A stretch of 40,143 nucleotides of DNA, from NCBI GenBank assembly GCA_040385825.1, contig JAZKGQ010000015.1:1-40143 (forward strand), given 5' to 3'. The notes under the pieces were generated by a model, which searched no databases, was not told where the DNA came from, and saw only the letters and a list, made by a program, of their open reading frames with translations. The position numbers and the translations under genes were made by a program. The stretch comes from JANNNF01 sp040385825. GTDB lineage: Bacteria > Pseudomonadota > Alphaproteobacteria > Rhodobacterales > Rhodobacteraceae. Of this stretch, positions 8,801 through 16,381 are shown piece after piece (positions within the stretch are counted from its first letter, which is position 1; every line of letters begins with the position of its first letter).

Positions 8801-11249
8801 TCCACACCGCCGCAACCGGCAATGGCAACAGCCATCCGGTGACGAGAGCCGCCAAAGCCGACGGCGCAATCAGCGAGCGGCGCAGATTGTCGATCATCTT
8901 CCACCGCCCGACCGCAGGCACCGCGGCGTGGCGTCCGGTGATCCAGGGCAGCAATTGCCAGTCGCCGCGCACCCAGCGGTGCTGCCGCTTGACTGCCACA
9001 TCGACACGGGCGGGAAAATCCTCGACCACGGCGATGTCCGAGGCCAGTCCGGCACGGGCATAGATGCCCTCGAACAGGTCATGGCTGAGCATGGTGTTGT
9101 CCGGCACCCGACCGTGCAGGGCCGCGATAAAGGCATCCACGTCGTAAATGCCCTTGCCGGTGAACGAACCTTCGCCGAACAGATCCTGATACACGTCCGA
9201 AATGGCCGCGGCATAGGGTTCAAGACCGCCGGGGCTGGAGGAAATGCGCTGATAGAGCGACCCTTCGGCACCGACAGGCAGCGCAGGCGCCACGCGCGGT
9301 TGCAAGATGCCATAGCCGTCGATGACCCTGTCACCCGCATCATTCAGTACGGCGTGGTTCATGGGATGCGCCATCTTGCCGATCAGGGCACGCACCGTAT
9401 CGCGCGGCAGGCGCGTGTCGGCATCGAGCGTTATGACATAGCGCACGGACTGCGGGACCACATCAAAGCCCGGCTGGAACGATGTCTGCGACCCGCCCCG
9501 CAGCAGCAGGTTCAACTCATGCAGTTTGCCACGTTTGCGTTCCCACCCCATCCAGCGGCCTTCAGACTCGTTCCACAGCCTGCGGCGATGCAGGATCATG
9601 AAGCGGGGGCCACCCTCCATCGGATGGCGCGCATTCAGATCAGCCATCGCCTGCAGGGCCTGCGCCATCAGGCCTGCATCGGCGGCGGTGATCTCGCTGT
9701 CGGCATCCGGGCCGTCCGACAGCAGCGCAAAATGTACGGCGCCTTCGACGCTGGACAGATAGTGGACCTCCAGCCGGGCGATCTGTTCCAGCAGATCGGC
9801 CTCGTTTGACAAAAGCACGGGAACGGCGACCAGGGTCCGCAACTCATCCGGCACGCCCTGAACCAGCGACATGCCGGGCAAGGAATGCGGGGCGATGGTG
9901 CGGGTGATGATGTGGTTGACGAGGGCTGTCCCCGTGTCAGTTGCCGGCAGCACGCCGAACAGCACAAGCAGAACCATGCCCCACCAGGGCAGGCCAGACG
10001 CAGGGATCGCCAGCATCAGCACGGCAACCGATACCAGGGCGATTGCGGCAAGATAGCCGGGCAGGCCGATTTTCGCCATGCCGCGCAGGACGCGGGTTCG
10101 CCAGTGCGGGCGATACCCGATCCTGCGTTCAAGCAGCGGCCTGCCCTTGCCCACCAACACATGACCCGGATGATTGGTCCGCATAGCTGGCCCTTCGGCG
10201 GCCAATGCCAGTGCCTGATCCGCCACGGCCAGTTCATCCCCGCCTGACCCGCGGGCAAGCTGCTCGATTGCGGTGCGATAGGTGTTGCGCGTGGCAAAAT
10301 CCATCTGGCCGAAATCGGAGGACGCGGTCAGCCGGGCATCCACCAGACTGACGGATTCAAAGAAGGTGGCCCAGTCAAGTTCCGAGATGATGCGCATGCT
10401 GGTGACGATGTTGCGCATGGTGATGTTCGAGGCCCCCTGACGCTGCAAGGCATGTGCCACCACTTCATCGGGCGTTGTGCCCTGCGCGCGCAGCTTGTCT
10501 TCGATCCAGCCATGCAGCGGTGTTTCTGCGGGGTCAAAGCCGCGCAGACGGCGGGCAATATGGGCTGCAAAGATATGGGGCAGCGGGGCAGAATCGAACG
10601 GCGCCACGACAAGATGGAAAAGTTCCGCGCCGGGGCCGGGGCGCGTGACCCGGTCCACCAGATCGTCGGCCTGTACGCGCAGGGTCTGGGCCTCGACAAT
10701 CTGGTCGGCAAGCCTGCGCATGTTTTCGATCAGCACGATGCGCAGGGTGATCGCGAACGCCCACAACTCGCCGATCAACAGCGGTGTCACCTGCTGATAG
10801 GCCTGCACAAAGCGCCGCAACAGCGGTTCGGAAATCAGACTGTCGGTATGGGCCACATAGGCCCAGGCAATCCCCATGACGCGCGGGTAGCCTGCAAGGT
10901 GGCCTTCCGACAGTTTGGGCAACTGTCGGTAATATCCGGGTGGCAGATCTTCAGATATCTGTCGAAGCTGCTGTTCCACGAGGTGGAAATTGTCGAGCAG
11001 CCATTCGGCTGCGGGTGTCACCGGCTGACCCTGCTGCGCGGCATCGGCCATGGTGCGGAAGGCGGCTGTCAGAGCGCGCGCATTGTGTCTGACGCGCTTT
11101 GACAGGCTGGGCACCTGCGGGGCAGGGTGCCCGACGCTCTGCGAGGCGGCAAGCGATGCCGCGTGATGCTCCAGCCGCTCGGGTCCAAAAAGCTCGGCGC
11201 GAACAGGTGCTGTGTCCAACCAGGTTGCCAGGCTGACGTTCCGCGTCAA
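2865..11249 (-). CDS. ndvB: Cyclic beta-1,2-glucan synthase (NdvB/ChvB family)
   Basis: Inner-membrane enzyme that polymerises UDP-glucose into a protein-linked beta-1,2-glucan, trims it and cyclises it to make osmoregulated periplasmic glucan. The 2794-residue length is normal for the family. Order of parts: N-terminal region to about 390; membrane segments around 398-445; GT84 glycosyltransferase at about 470-800 with the D-x-D metal site in ITLDADTRLP (609-611) and the QHRWVRGDWQ motif near 755; more membrane segments to about 960; a glycoamylase-like domain (RGHFYNWYDT, GISESSYN); two beta-sandwich modules; and a C-terminal GH94 phosphorylase-type domain with GTGDWNDGMNRVG near residue 2470, whose Asp is the family's general acid. 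The start is TTG at 11247-11249, inside the stop codon of the upstream small ORF (TTGA), with no clear SD, so translation is probably coupled. A later ATG start is possible. Confidence 0.95.
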   Translation of the reverse strand: MTRNVSLATWLDTAPVRAELFGPERLEHHAASLAASQSVGHPAPQVPSLSKRVRHNARALTAAFRTMADAAQQGQPVTPAAEWLLDNFHLVEQQLRQISEDLPPGYYRQLPKLSEGHLAGYPRVMGIAWAYVAHTDSLISEPLLRRFVQAYQQVTPLLIGELWAFAITLRIVLIENMRRLADQIVEAQTLRVQADDLVDRVTRPGPGAELFHLVVAPFDSAPLPHIFAAHIARRLRGFDPAETPLHGWIEDKLRAQGTTPDEVVAHALQRQGASNITMRNIVTSMRIISELDWATFFESVSLVDARLTASSDFGQMDFATRNTYRTAIEQLARGSGGDELAVADQALALAAEGPAMRTNHPGHVLVGKGRPLLERRIGYRPHWRTRVLRGMAKIGLPGYLAAIALVSVAVLMLAIPASGLPWWGMVLLVLFGVLPATDTGTALVNHIITRTIAPHSLPGMSLVQGVPDELRTLVAVPVLLSNEADLLEQIARLEVHYLSSVEGAVHFALLSDGPDADSEITAADAGLMAQALQAMADLNARHPMEGGPRFMILHRRRLWNESEGRWMGWERKRGKLHELNLLLRGGSQTSFQPGFDVVPQSVRYVITLDADTRLPRDTVRALIGKMAHPMNHAVLNDAGDRVIDGYGILQPRVAPALPVGAEGSLYQRISSSPGGLEPYAAAISDVYQDLFGEGSFTGKGIYDVDAFIAALHGRVPDNTMLSHDLFEGIYARAGLASDIAVVEDFPARVDVAVKRQHRWVRGDWQLLPWITGRHAAVPAVGRWKMIDNLRRSLIAPSALAALVTGWLLPLPVAAVWTAWVIAMLALPRVLGLPHDIVPRKLGISLRAHFTALRHDTASALGQIGLTLMLLADQAWLMADAIGRTLLRLGITRRNLLQWTPAAQISAGAQPGVLSSYRMQAGGTALGLGTTALVLVLNPGVWPLVAPFALLWAFAPWVAACISRPQPADAISDLTAQDSRTLRLIARRTWRFFETFVTAEDNFLPPDNFQETPKPVIAHRTSPTNIGLYLLSTVAARDMGWISEGAAIERLEQTLATMARMARFRGHFYNWYDTTDLRVLDPAYVSSVDSGNLAGHLLVVAQTCRIWAAQTAGDPALTHGLKDALLLAQQACTLAGVAGTDCQRALDDIGEALQTGQVDKITASVHRAHPLAVTCAGPTSDLAFWTYSMVQRLGSAAVADRSARLAAIAHSADRFAMDMDFAFLLDPDKELLSIGFSVPTNALDPSCYDMLASEARLASLFAIAKADIKTRHWFRLGRQVTPIGAGAALISWSGSMFEYLMPSLVMRAPAGSMLARTTGLIVRRQQSYARMLDIPWGISESSYNARDLEMTYQYSNFGVPGLGLKRGLGQNRVVAPYATGLATMIDAPAAVANYARLAAMGAEGRYGFYEALDFTPARLRDGEAMAIVSSFMAHHQGMTITAIANTLMDGVLRSRFHSIPMIQAVELLLQERSPRDVAINKPHAQELAITAAEPADVPRVRRFDNPATARPTAHLLSNGQYGVMLTPTGAGYSQWRGLAVTRWRADATLDAQGSFLFLRDVRSGEAWSGGVQPTGKLPDLHTSVFSEHQAVYTHRNGSLTTTTEIVVSAEDDAEARRVTLTNTGRRAREIDLTSYVELVLAPLASDLAHPAFSKMFVVTDYQPDLGVIIATRRKRAPGDADVWAAHLAVVEGTETAPLQYESDRARFIGRGGTLADPAMATAPLSGTVGTVLDPIFAIRRRVSVPAGGKAQVTFWTVVADSPAALLDSVERHRDPSSFDRATTLAWTQARVQSRHLDISHGEAADFQTLAGAVLRSDPRLRPASGRIIAGAGPQSGLWPHGISGDVPIVVMRIDDAADLAVVRQILAAHEYWRTRQFAVDLVILNDRASSYVQDLQIGIETAVRMAQARPSAAGAQMRGTVHALRSDLLTPGGRDLLLSVARAVLVASRGDIGQQLDALADPAPAPATPAPLPLRPEVAALPPMQDMATPELEFFNGTGGFAADGREYVTILRDGATTPAPWINVVANPGFGFITSAEGSGPVWAENSRENQITPWSNDPVTDTPGEAVYLRDLDSGALWTPTSLPMRGKGTYVARHGFGYTRFDHVSHGIASSMVQFVPLDDPVRITRLTLHNQTARPRRLCITTYAELVLGTSRAATAHTVTTEHDPETGALMARNPYSTAFPGRVTFADIGPMPHGFSGDRAEVLGIGGSMAHPQGLQGPALSGRVGGGMDPCAAQQRIITLPPGAQVELRMLLGQSPVIEQARGLIQRYRAADLDAVQAAVADHWAGLLGAVQVQTPDRAMDIMLNGWLLYQTLACRIWARAGFYQASGAYGFRDQLQDGMALTFTRPDMTRDHLLRAAARQYPEGDVQHWWLPHSGQGVRTHISDDRVWLGFGVARYLAVTGDLSLLDEQVPFLQGPPVPPGAHDDFHQPSVTDDTASIFEHCARGLDQAILLTGANGMPLIGTGDWNDGMNRVGEKGQGTSVWLGWLLITTITMFAPLARARDPARAARWLAHADALRRAIEADGWDGAWYRRGTYDDGALLGSASSDECRIDSIAQSWAVLSGAADPARAAQGMDAVQAHLVKADPGVALLFTPPFDRTAHDPGYIKGYPPGLRENGGQYSHAAMWAVMAFARLGQGDRAASLFALLNPINHTRSATDAEVYKAEPYVIAADVYSTAPHAGRAGWSWYTGSAGWMYRAGVEGILGLSREGGTLVLNPCLPADWPEVTVTVQHGDSTVRITIENPEGRGTGVAGVWVDGTALLHSGGPVRLNLRDGPQILRIVLGAVAS

Positions 11250-11464
11250 AGGATGGCGCGCGTATCAGGCCGACTGTCATGGGAGGAAACAGCCTTGGCA
11301 CTTGCGGAAGCAGATTTGGCTGCTGCGGAAGATGGCGTACGGCTTGCCGGCCGCATCAGATGGTCCCGCGGTGATACCACCTCTCCTGCGTCATTCTGAA
11401 CCGGGCGAGTTTGCAGCCGCACAGCCATTTCGAGCCACTTCTTTTCGATCGTGTTCCAGTCCAT
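11246..11464 (-). CDS. Small hypothetical protein (MDWNTIEKKW type) coupled to ndvB
   Basis: A 72-residue product from an ATG with a strong GGGGGA ribosome-binding site five bases upstream. The start MDWNTIEKKWLEMAVRLQ is an amphipathic helix reminiscent of the CsbD-like and MDWxxIExxW small stress proteins of alphaproteobacteria; the rest is Ser/Ala/Lys-rich and probably disordered. No signal peptide, membrane segment or Cys cluster is seen. Its TGA stop overlaps the TTG start of ndvB, so both are likely on one transcript and ribosomes may pass directly from it to ndvB. Function unknown; the good SD and family-like N-terminus support a real gene, while the C-terminal half has weak coding character and may reflect a shift or decay. 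Confidence 0.6.
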   Translation of the reverse strand: MDWNTIEKKWLEMAVRLQTRPVQNDAGEVVSPRDHLMRPASRTPSSAAAKSASASAKAVSSHDSRPDTRAIL

Positions 11465-11582
11465 CGTTCCCCCGTTGATCTGAGAAACGGTCCTGAGCGG
11501 GCCGTCATTCACCAACTCTCTGCGCGCCCTATGGTTCCGCCGGGGCTGCAATTTGCGCTGGACGAGGCGGTGGCGCTTCCTG

Positions 11583-12578
11583 TCAGTCTAGGGGGGGGCG
11601 CGGAAGTCCTGCAAAATGGTGCAATGATCGGTTGAGATCCAAGACACGAAACCTGCGTCCGATGAACACGACGATGTTGTCTTCAACCGGGTCTGCGCCT
11701 TGCTCTGGCTCTGGCAGGATCTCGGGCGATTGAACCACGTTGCGGACGGCTTGCACCAGCAAACGTCCTGCCGGAGTGCGTACCACGCCCTTGACCCGAA
11801 CCATTGTATCACCACGGACATGCAGCAAGGCCGACAGCCAGAGCGTAAACGCGGGCCAGTCTATATCGGGCGGAATGTGTAGCCGCGCAGGCTGAATCGG
11901 CTCGACGGTATCGTCCGGTGACAGGCAGGCCAATGGCAACGAAGGCGCGCCTTCAGGCAGGGGGGCCATCAAGACCGCATCGCCCCGCACCGATGCCTCC
12001 GCAGGCTTGGTTGGATTGAGAACGGCCAGGGTTGCGCGAAGCAACAACAGGGCAGCCGGGTCACAGGCATCGACCTTTGTCAGGATCAGCCTGTCGGCCG
12101 CCTCGATCTGAAGCCGGCCTAAAGGTTCGGTTTTCAACTGGGCCGCGGCGTGAAGCGCATCAACCATCACAATCGTTTCGGCCACCACGATATGATTGAC
12201 CAAGACCGGATCAGACTGAATTGCCGCGACAATGGCGGCGGGGTCAGCCAGACCGCTGGTTTCAAGCACAATTTTGTCCAGCCTGTCCTGATCCGCAGAC
12301 AATCGGCTGCGCTGGTCGCACAGGTCGCGAAGTGTGGCGATCAGATCCGCGCGCCCGGTACAGCACGCGCAGCCGCCAGCCAGCACCGTCATCGCGAAAG
12401 CACGTCCCAGCAACGCGTCATCAACCGGCGTTTCGGCCGCCTCGTTCACCACGACATGCACCCGGCCAAAACTGTCGGCATGCAGTTGATGCCGCAACCA
12501 TGTGGTCTTGCCAGAGCCAAGGTATCCGCCAAGTATGGTCAGCCGCATGCGTCCGTCTGTCGGGGCGGTTTCAGTCAT
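11583..12578 (-). CDS. CobW/COG0523-family GTPase, putative metallochaperone
   Basis: 331-residue G3E-family P-loop GTPase. Walker A GGYLGSGKTT lies at 17-26, the family's metal-binding CxCC motif is GGCACC (C70, C72, C73), ETSGLADP is the switch region, and LTKVD takes the place of NKxD. The C-terminal third (from about 225) matches the CobW C-terminal domain in position and has the common MVRVKGVVRTPAGR segment. Family members deliver zinc, cobalt or other metals to client enzymes in the cytoplasm. Its ATG lies inside the last codons of the upstream CNxCG protein (8-bp overlap) and has little SD of its own, so the two are coupled. The nearest metal-dependent neighbour is the deacetylase-fold hydrolase at 12912-13814, a plausible client; metal identity and client are inference. 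Confidence 0.9.
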   Translation of the reverse strand: MTETAPTDGRMRLTILGGYLGSGKTTWLRHQLHADSFGRVHVVVNEAAETPVDDALLGRAFAMTVLAGGCACCTGRADLIATLRDLCDQRSRLSADQDRLDKIVLETSGLADPAAIVAAIQSDPVLVNHIVVAETIVMVDALHAAAQLKTEPLGRLQIEAADRLILTKVDACDPAALLLLRATLAVLNPTKPAEASVRGDAVLMAPLPEGAPSLPLACLSPDDTVEPIQPARLHIPPDIDWPAFTLWLSALLHVRGDTMVRVKGVVRTPAGRLLVQAVRNVVQSPEILPEPEQGADPVEDNIVVFIGRRFRVLDLNRSLHHFAGLPRPPLD

Positions 12579-12864
12579 CGGTCAGAAAACGCGCGTCCAA
12601 CGGGTCGATGGGGGTACCGGCCAGCCGCGCGGCCTCGACCCATAGGGCGGTCAGGTTCTCGACCATGACCGAGCTGCCGGACAGGGTGGACAGTTGGATG
12701 CCATCAACGATCCCGCCGTCATGCGCGGTCAGCCCGTAGGATTTCAGCACGGTCTGCAAAATCTGCGCCCGCCGGAACCGGGCGCGCAGCCGGTCGGACG
12801 GGGTGCTGGCCCCGGCTTCGGTCCAGTGGCCGGGGACGGCTGGGTTGCCACAGGCGTTGCACAT
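12571..12864 (-). CDS. Small CNxCG-motif protein linked to CobW GTPase
   Basis: 97-residue protein with a clean AAGGAG ribosome-binding site seven bases before ATG at 12864. It opens with MCNACGNPAVPGHW, a two-cysteine knuckle suited to metal binding; the rest is helical (RLRARFRRAQILQTVLKSYGL) with a beta-rich centre, and no signal peptide or membrane segment. I do not recognise a named family. It ends inside the start of the CobW-type GTPase, so it is its translational partner; a role in metal handling or metal sensing with that GTPase is inferred from the Cys pair and coupling. It lies 47 bp downstream of the hydrolase gene on the same strand and may be read from the same transcript. Confidence 0.75.
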   Translation of the reverse strand: MCNACGNPAVPGHWTEAGASTPSDRLRARFRRAQILQTVLKSYGLTAHDGGIVDGIQLSTLSGSSVMVENLTALWVEAARLAGTPIDPLDARFLTDD

Positions 12865-12911
12865 GAGCTTGCTCCTTGGGCGGACGCCGGTTGCCCGGCG
12901 TCCCTGTCGTA

Positions 12912-13814
12912 TCAGATCACTTCGGGGCGGGCGGCCCCTTCAAACGGGAACCGCTTGCGGAAGTCGGTGGCCAGATCGTCAAACGGCATCCATTCCACGC
13001 CGGAATGCCCGCTGATGTATTCGATCAGCCGCTCCAGCATCAACAACACCTGCGGGCGGCCCGCCACATCGGGGTGGATGGTAAAGGCGAACACCGCATA
13101 GTCCATTTCGCGGTACACCCAGTCGAACTGATCGCGCCACATTTCCTCGATGTCGCGCGGGTTGACAAAGCCGTGGCTGTTGGGGGCCTTTTTCATGAAC
13201 ATCATCGGCGGCAGGTCGTCGACATACCAGTTGGCCGCGATGTCGACGAGGTCGATCTCCTTGCCATGCTTCAGCGGATGCATCCAGTCCTTGGCCGATT
13301 TGGAATAGTCGATGCCATTCCACGTATCGCCCACACGGGCATAGAACGGCTGGAAATCGCGGTAGCCCTGGCTGTGGTCATAGCTGAAATCGTATTTCTT
13401 CAGCAGGGCGGCGGTGGAATTCGACATCTCCCACCAGGGGGCCACATAGCCGCGCGGGGCCGATCCGGTCAGGCCCTTGATCAGTTCGATGGATTTCACC
13501 AGCACGTCTTCTTCCTGCGTCGGCGTCATGGCGATGGGGTTTTCGTGCAGATAGCCATGCGCGCCAACCTCGTGACCCGCGTTCACGATCATGTCCATTT
13601 CCTTGGGGAACGTCTCAAGGCTGTGGCCGGGGATGAAGAACGTGGTCTTGAGGTCGTATTTCTTGAACAGCCGCAGCAGGCGGGGGATGCCGACCTCGGT
13701 GGCAAAGATGCCGCGCTGAATGTCGGACGGGCTGTCGCCGCCGCCGTAGGATCCGATCCAGCCCGCCACCGAGTCGATGTCGGTGCCGAACGCGCAGATG
13801 ATCTTCTTGGTCAT
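12912..13814 (-). CDS. Polysaccharide-deacetylase-fold hydrolase, putative cyclic imide hydrolase (imidase)
   Basis: 300-residue NodB/PuuE-like metal hydrolase. Visible residues: FGTDIDSVAGW with D12/D14, the H-x3-H-like metal pair in HEVGAHGYLHE (H86, H90), RGYVAPWWEMS at 121-131 and FTIHPD with H247. It has no signal peptide, so it acts in the cytoplasm and not on cell-wall polymers; this, with the PuuE-like motifs, puts it with the members that open small rings (allantoin, succinimide/maleimide-type imides). Start ATG at 13814 has GGAGG about eight bases upstream and overlaps the stop of the OYE gene as ATGA. Upstream genes encode an amidase and an ene-reductase, which fits an imide to half-amide to diacid route. 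Fold is sure; substrate is inferred. Allantoinase-like or peptidoglycan activity is the alternative. Confidence 0.88.
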   Translation of the reverse strand: MTKKIICAFGTDIDSVAGWIGSYGGGDSPSDIQRGIFATEVGIPRLLRLFKKYDLKTTFFIPGHSLETFPKEMDMIVNAGHEVGAHGYLHENPIAMTPTQEEDVLVKSIELIKGLTGSAPRGYVAPWWEMSNSTAALLKKYDFSYDHSQGYRDFQPFYARVGDTWNGIDYSKSAKDWMHPLKHGKEIDLVDIAANWYVDDLPPMMFMKKAPNSHGFVNPRDIEEMWRDQFDWVYREMDYAVFAFTIHPDVAGRPQVLLMLERLIEYISGHSGVEWMPFDDLATDFRKRFPFEGAARPEVI

Positions 13815-15022
13815 GTCCTGTCCTCCGTTTGGATGTTGTCTGGGGGTGTCGTGGGCCAATGCGGGTCTTGCAGGGCCAAGGGATAGGCGAGGGCGTAGTC
13901 CAGCGGCGGGCGGATCACATAGCTGCGGTCGAACGGCAGCCAGTCATAGGGCGCGCCGGACCGCACGATGTAGGGCCAGTCGGGATGGGCAAAGAGCGGT
14001 CGGCCAATCGCCACCACATCGGCGGCCCCCGATGTCAGCGCTGCCTCGGCCATTGGCCCGTCCGCGATGCCGCCGTTGGTGATGACGGGCTTGCCCGATG
14101 CGTTGCGGATCACCGTTGGCAGGGGCGTGTCACTGTCAGTCTGGCGGTTGGTCAGATAGTCAAAGCTGGACCAGTGCAGCGCATCGAACGCGCTGTCTTT
14201 CAGCGCAGCGCCAATCGCTTGCGCATAGCCAATCCCCGGCCATGCCCCGCCGAAATCATCCACTCCGTCCTGACTCAGCCGCAGCGTGATCAGCTTGTCC
14301 GGCCCGATGGCCGCGCGGATCTTGTCGCCCACCAGTCTGGCAAAGCGGACGTTGTTTTCCGGCGATCCGCCGAAATCGTCCGTGCGCAGGTTGGTCGCAG
14401 GGGTGATGAACTGCCACAGAAGATAGCCGTTGGCCCCGTGCACCTCGACTCCGTCAGCCCCCGCCGCCACCGCGCGACGCGCGCCATCGGCAAAGCCATC
14501 GGCCACCGCGTACAACTCGGCCAGCGTCAGCGCGCGGGCCGGGCCAAAGGTGACGCGGGGCCAGTCGCCCGCAATGTTGCGGATGGACTTTTCATAGTCG
14601 CTATCGGTGTAAAGCGACCAGCCGCCGCTGTGCGTAGGCGACGCACTGACCGGCGGTTGGCCGTTCAGCACGCGGGGGTCGGACACCCGGCCGCCGTGCA
14701 TCAGTTGGATGATGATTTTGCAATCCTGCGCATGAACCGCCTCGCACACCTTTGCCCAACCGGCGACATGAGCGTCATTGGCGATGCCGGGTTGCGACAG
14801 GTACGCCTTCGACTGAAAGGCGTCTTGCTCATACGTCCCTTCGGTGATGATCAGCCCGACACCGCCTCGCGCGCGGCGCGCGTAATAGGCGGCCATCTCT
14901 GCGGTGGGCGTGCCGTCCGCCTCGGCCATCTGGCGGGTCAGCGGGGCCATGGCGATGCGGTTGCGCAGGGTCAGCGGGCCCAATTCTATCGGCGAAAACA
15001 GCGTTGGATAGGCCTCAGGCAT
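13811..15022 (-). CDS. Old Yellow Enzyme family NADH:flavin oxidoreductase (ene-reductase)
   Basis: 403-residue FMN TIM-barrel protein. LFSPIELGPLTLRNRIAMAPLTR at the N-terminus, QLMHGGRVSDP, the substrate-binding HGANGYLLWQFITPATNLRTD region (His/Asn pair), FGGSPENNVRF and the FMN phosphate site NGGIADG with DVVAIGRP near the end are all OYE hallmarks. Members reduce activated C=C bonds of enones and maleimides with NAD(P)H. Of two ATGs, 15022 (MPEAYP) was chosen because GGGGGA stands six bases upstream, while 15028 would leave no spacing. It overlaps the amidase end by 8 bp and the next gene by ATGA. In this operon it could saturate an unsaturated ring before hydrolysis; that role is inferred. 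Confidence 0.95.
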   Translation of the reverse strand: MPEAYPTLFSPIELGPLTLRNRIAMAPLTRQMAEADGTPTAEMAAYYARRARGGVGLIITEGTYEQDAFQSKAYLSQPGIANDAHVAGWAKVCEAVHAQDCKIIIQLMHGGRVSDPRVLNGQPPVSASPTHSGGWSLYTDSDYEKSIRNIAGDWPRVTFGPARALTLAELYAVADGFADGARRAVAAGADGVEVHGANGYLLWQFITPATNLRTDDFGGSPENNVRFARLVGDKIRAAIGPDKLITLRLSQDGVDDFGGAWPGIGYAQAIGAALKDSAFDALHWSSFDYLTNRQTDSDTPLPTVIRNASGKPVITNGGIADGPMAEAALTSGAADVVAIGRPLFAHPDWPYIVRSGAPYDWLPFDRSYVIRPPLDYALAYPLALQDPHWPTTPPDNIQTEDRT

Positions 15023-16370
15023 GGTCATTCCCCCGGATAATCGACTCGACAGCCAGCCCTGCGGACAGCAGGGCCGTGTCTTGGCCATGGCTTGCGTTGA
15101 TCATCAGCCCGGTGGGCATGCCGTCAGCATCTACCCCGTTCGGGATCGACAGCCCGCACCAGTCCAGAAAATTGCCGACCGAGGTGTTGCGCAGGGTCAG
15201 CGCGTTCTGGGCAAAGAACAGCTCCACATCCGCCTCCAGCGGGGCCGTGGGCATCGCGACGGTCGGGGTGGTGGGGCACAAAAGGAAGGCCTGACCCAGC
15301 GTGTCCGCCACCTGCGCAATCAACCGCGCGCGTTCAAACAGCAGGATCGACAGATCCACCGCCGAAGGGGACGCACCCCCCATGATCCGGCGCACCACCC
15401 GCGCATCCATGCGGGCAGCATCGGGGCCATGCACCCGGTCCCAATGCAGGGCCAGCGCCTCGATGGCCGCCAGAACGCCCCGGCGGCTGATCAGGGCCTG
15501 CGCTTCGGTCAGCTCGGGCAGGGCGATCTGGCGCACGCGGGCCCCCGCCTGTTCCAGCCGCGCCACGCTGGCCGCGAAATTGGCGGCGACGGCGGGTTGC
15601 AGGGCGTCCAGCATCACGGCATCGGGGATCACGAAATCCAGCGTTGATACCGGCGTCGCCCGCGCCGCAGGGGCGGCCTGCCCGCGCAGCACGGCATCCA
15701 CCAGCACGCAATCCTCGACGCTGTGGGCCAGCGGGCCAAGCGTATCAAGAGTGCGCGACAGCGGAAACACCCCGGCCATCGGGTAATGCAAGGTTGAGGT
15801 TTTGTAGCCCACCACCCCGTTGAACGAGGCCGGAATGCGGACCGACCCGCCGGTATCGGTGCCTATCGCCAGCGGAACAATGTCCTGCGCCACCACCACA
15901 CCGCAGGCCGAAGACGACCCCCCCGGCGCGCGCGCCGTACCATGCGGATTGGCGGGCGTGCCGTAATGCGGGTTCAGGCCGATGCCGGAATAGGCAAATT
16001 CGGTCATGTTCAGGCAGCCCACGCTGATCAGCCCGGCCCGCGCCCCGGCCGCAACCAGGGCTGCATCCTGTGCGGCGGGCGGCTGACCTGCCAGCACAAC
16101 CGACCCCGCCGTGGTCACCCGGCCCTTCAGGTCGAACAGGTCTTTCCACGCCACCGGCACGCCGTCCAGCAGGCTGGCGGGCAGGCCGGCGCGCAGCCGT
16201 TCGCGCGACGCACGGGCCTCGGCCATCGCGCGCGGGCGCAGGGTCTGGGTGAAGATCGCCGGGTCACCGACGGCATCCAGCCGCGCGAACACGCCGTCCA
16301 CCAGATCACAAGGGTCAAGCCGACCGGCGGTCAGATCACGGGCCAGCCCGGCGGCAGAGGTGATGCGCAT
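15015..16370 (-). CDS. Amidase signature family amidohydrolase, putative half-amidase
   Basis: 451-residue cytoplasmic amidase. The Ser-cisSer-Lys machinery is complete: Lys in DGVPVAWKDLFD, the glycine-serine stretch APGGSSSACGVVV with the cis-Ser, and the nucleophile in GTDTGGSVRIPASFNGVVGYK. Length is normal for the family. ATG at 16370 is preceded by AGGGGTGGAGG, which overlaps the stop of the ATPase gene (TAG at 16382-16384). The C-terminus overlaps the OYE gene. Family enzymes hydrolyse amides to acid plus ammonia; next to a putative imidase the natural proposal is a half-amidase acting on the ring-opened monoamide. GatA itself is unlikely, since GatB and GatC are absent and the context is catabolic. 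Confidence 0.93.
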   Translation of the reverse strand: MRITSAAGLARDLTAGRLDPCDLVDGVFARLDAVGDPAIFTQTLRPRAMAEARASRERLRAGLPASLLDGVPVAWKDLFDLKGRVTTAGSVVLAGQPPAAQDAALVAAGARAGLISVGCLNMTEFAYSGIGLNPHYGTPANPHGTARAPGGSSSACGVVVAQDIVPLAIGTDTGGSVRIPASFNGVVGYKTSTLHYPMAGVFPLSRTLDTLGPLAHSVEDCVLVDAVLRGQAAPAARATPVSTLDFVIPDAVMLDALQPAVAANFAASVARLEQAGARVRQIALPELTEAQALISRRGVLAAIEALALHWDRVHGPDAARMDARVVRRIMGGASPSAVDLSILLFERARLIAQVADTLGQAFLLCPTTPTVAMPTAPLEADVELFFAQNALTLRNTSVGNFLDWCGLSIPNGVDADGMPTGLMINASHGQDTALLSAGLAVESIIRGNDHA

Positions 16371-16381
16371 GGCCTCCACCC

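Noticed and set aside
15015..16370. Amidase as GatA of the tRNA amidotransferase
   Set aside because: No gatB or gatC nearby, and the gene lies inside a transport/catabolic operon.
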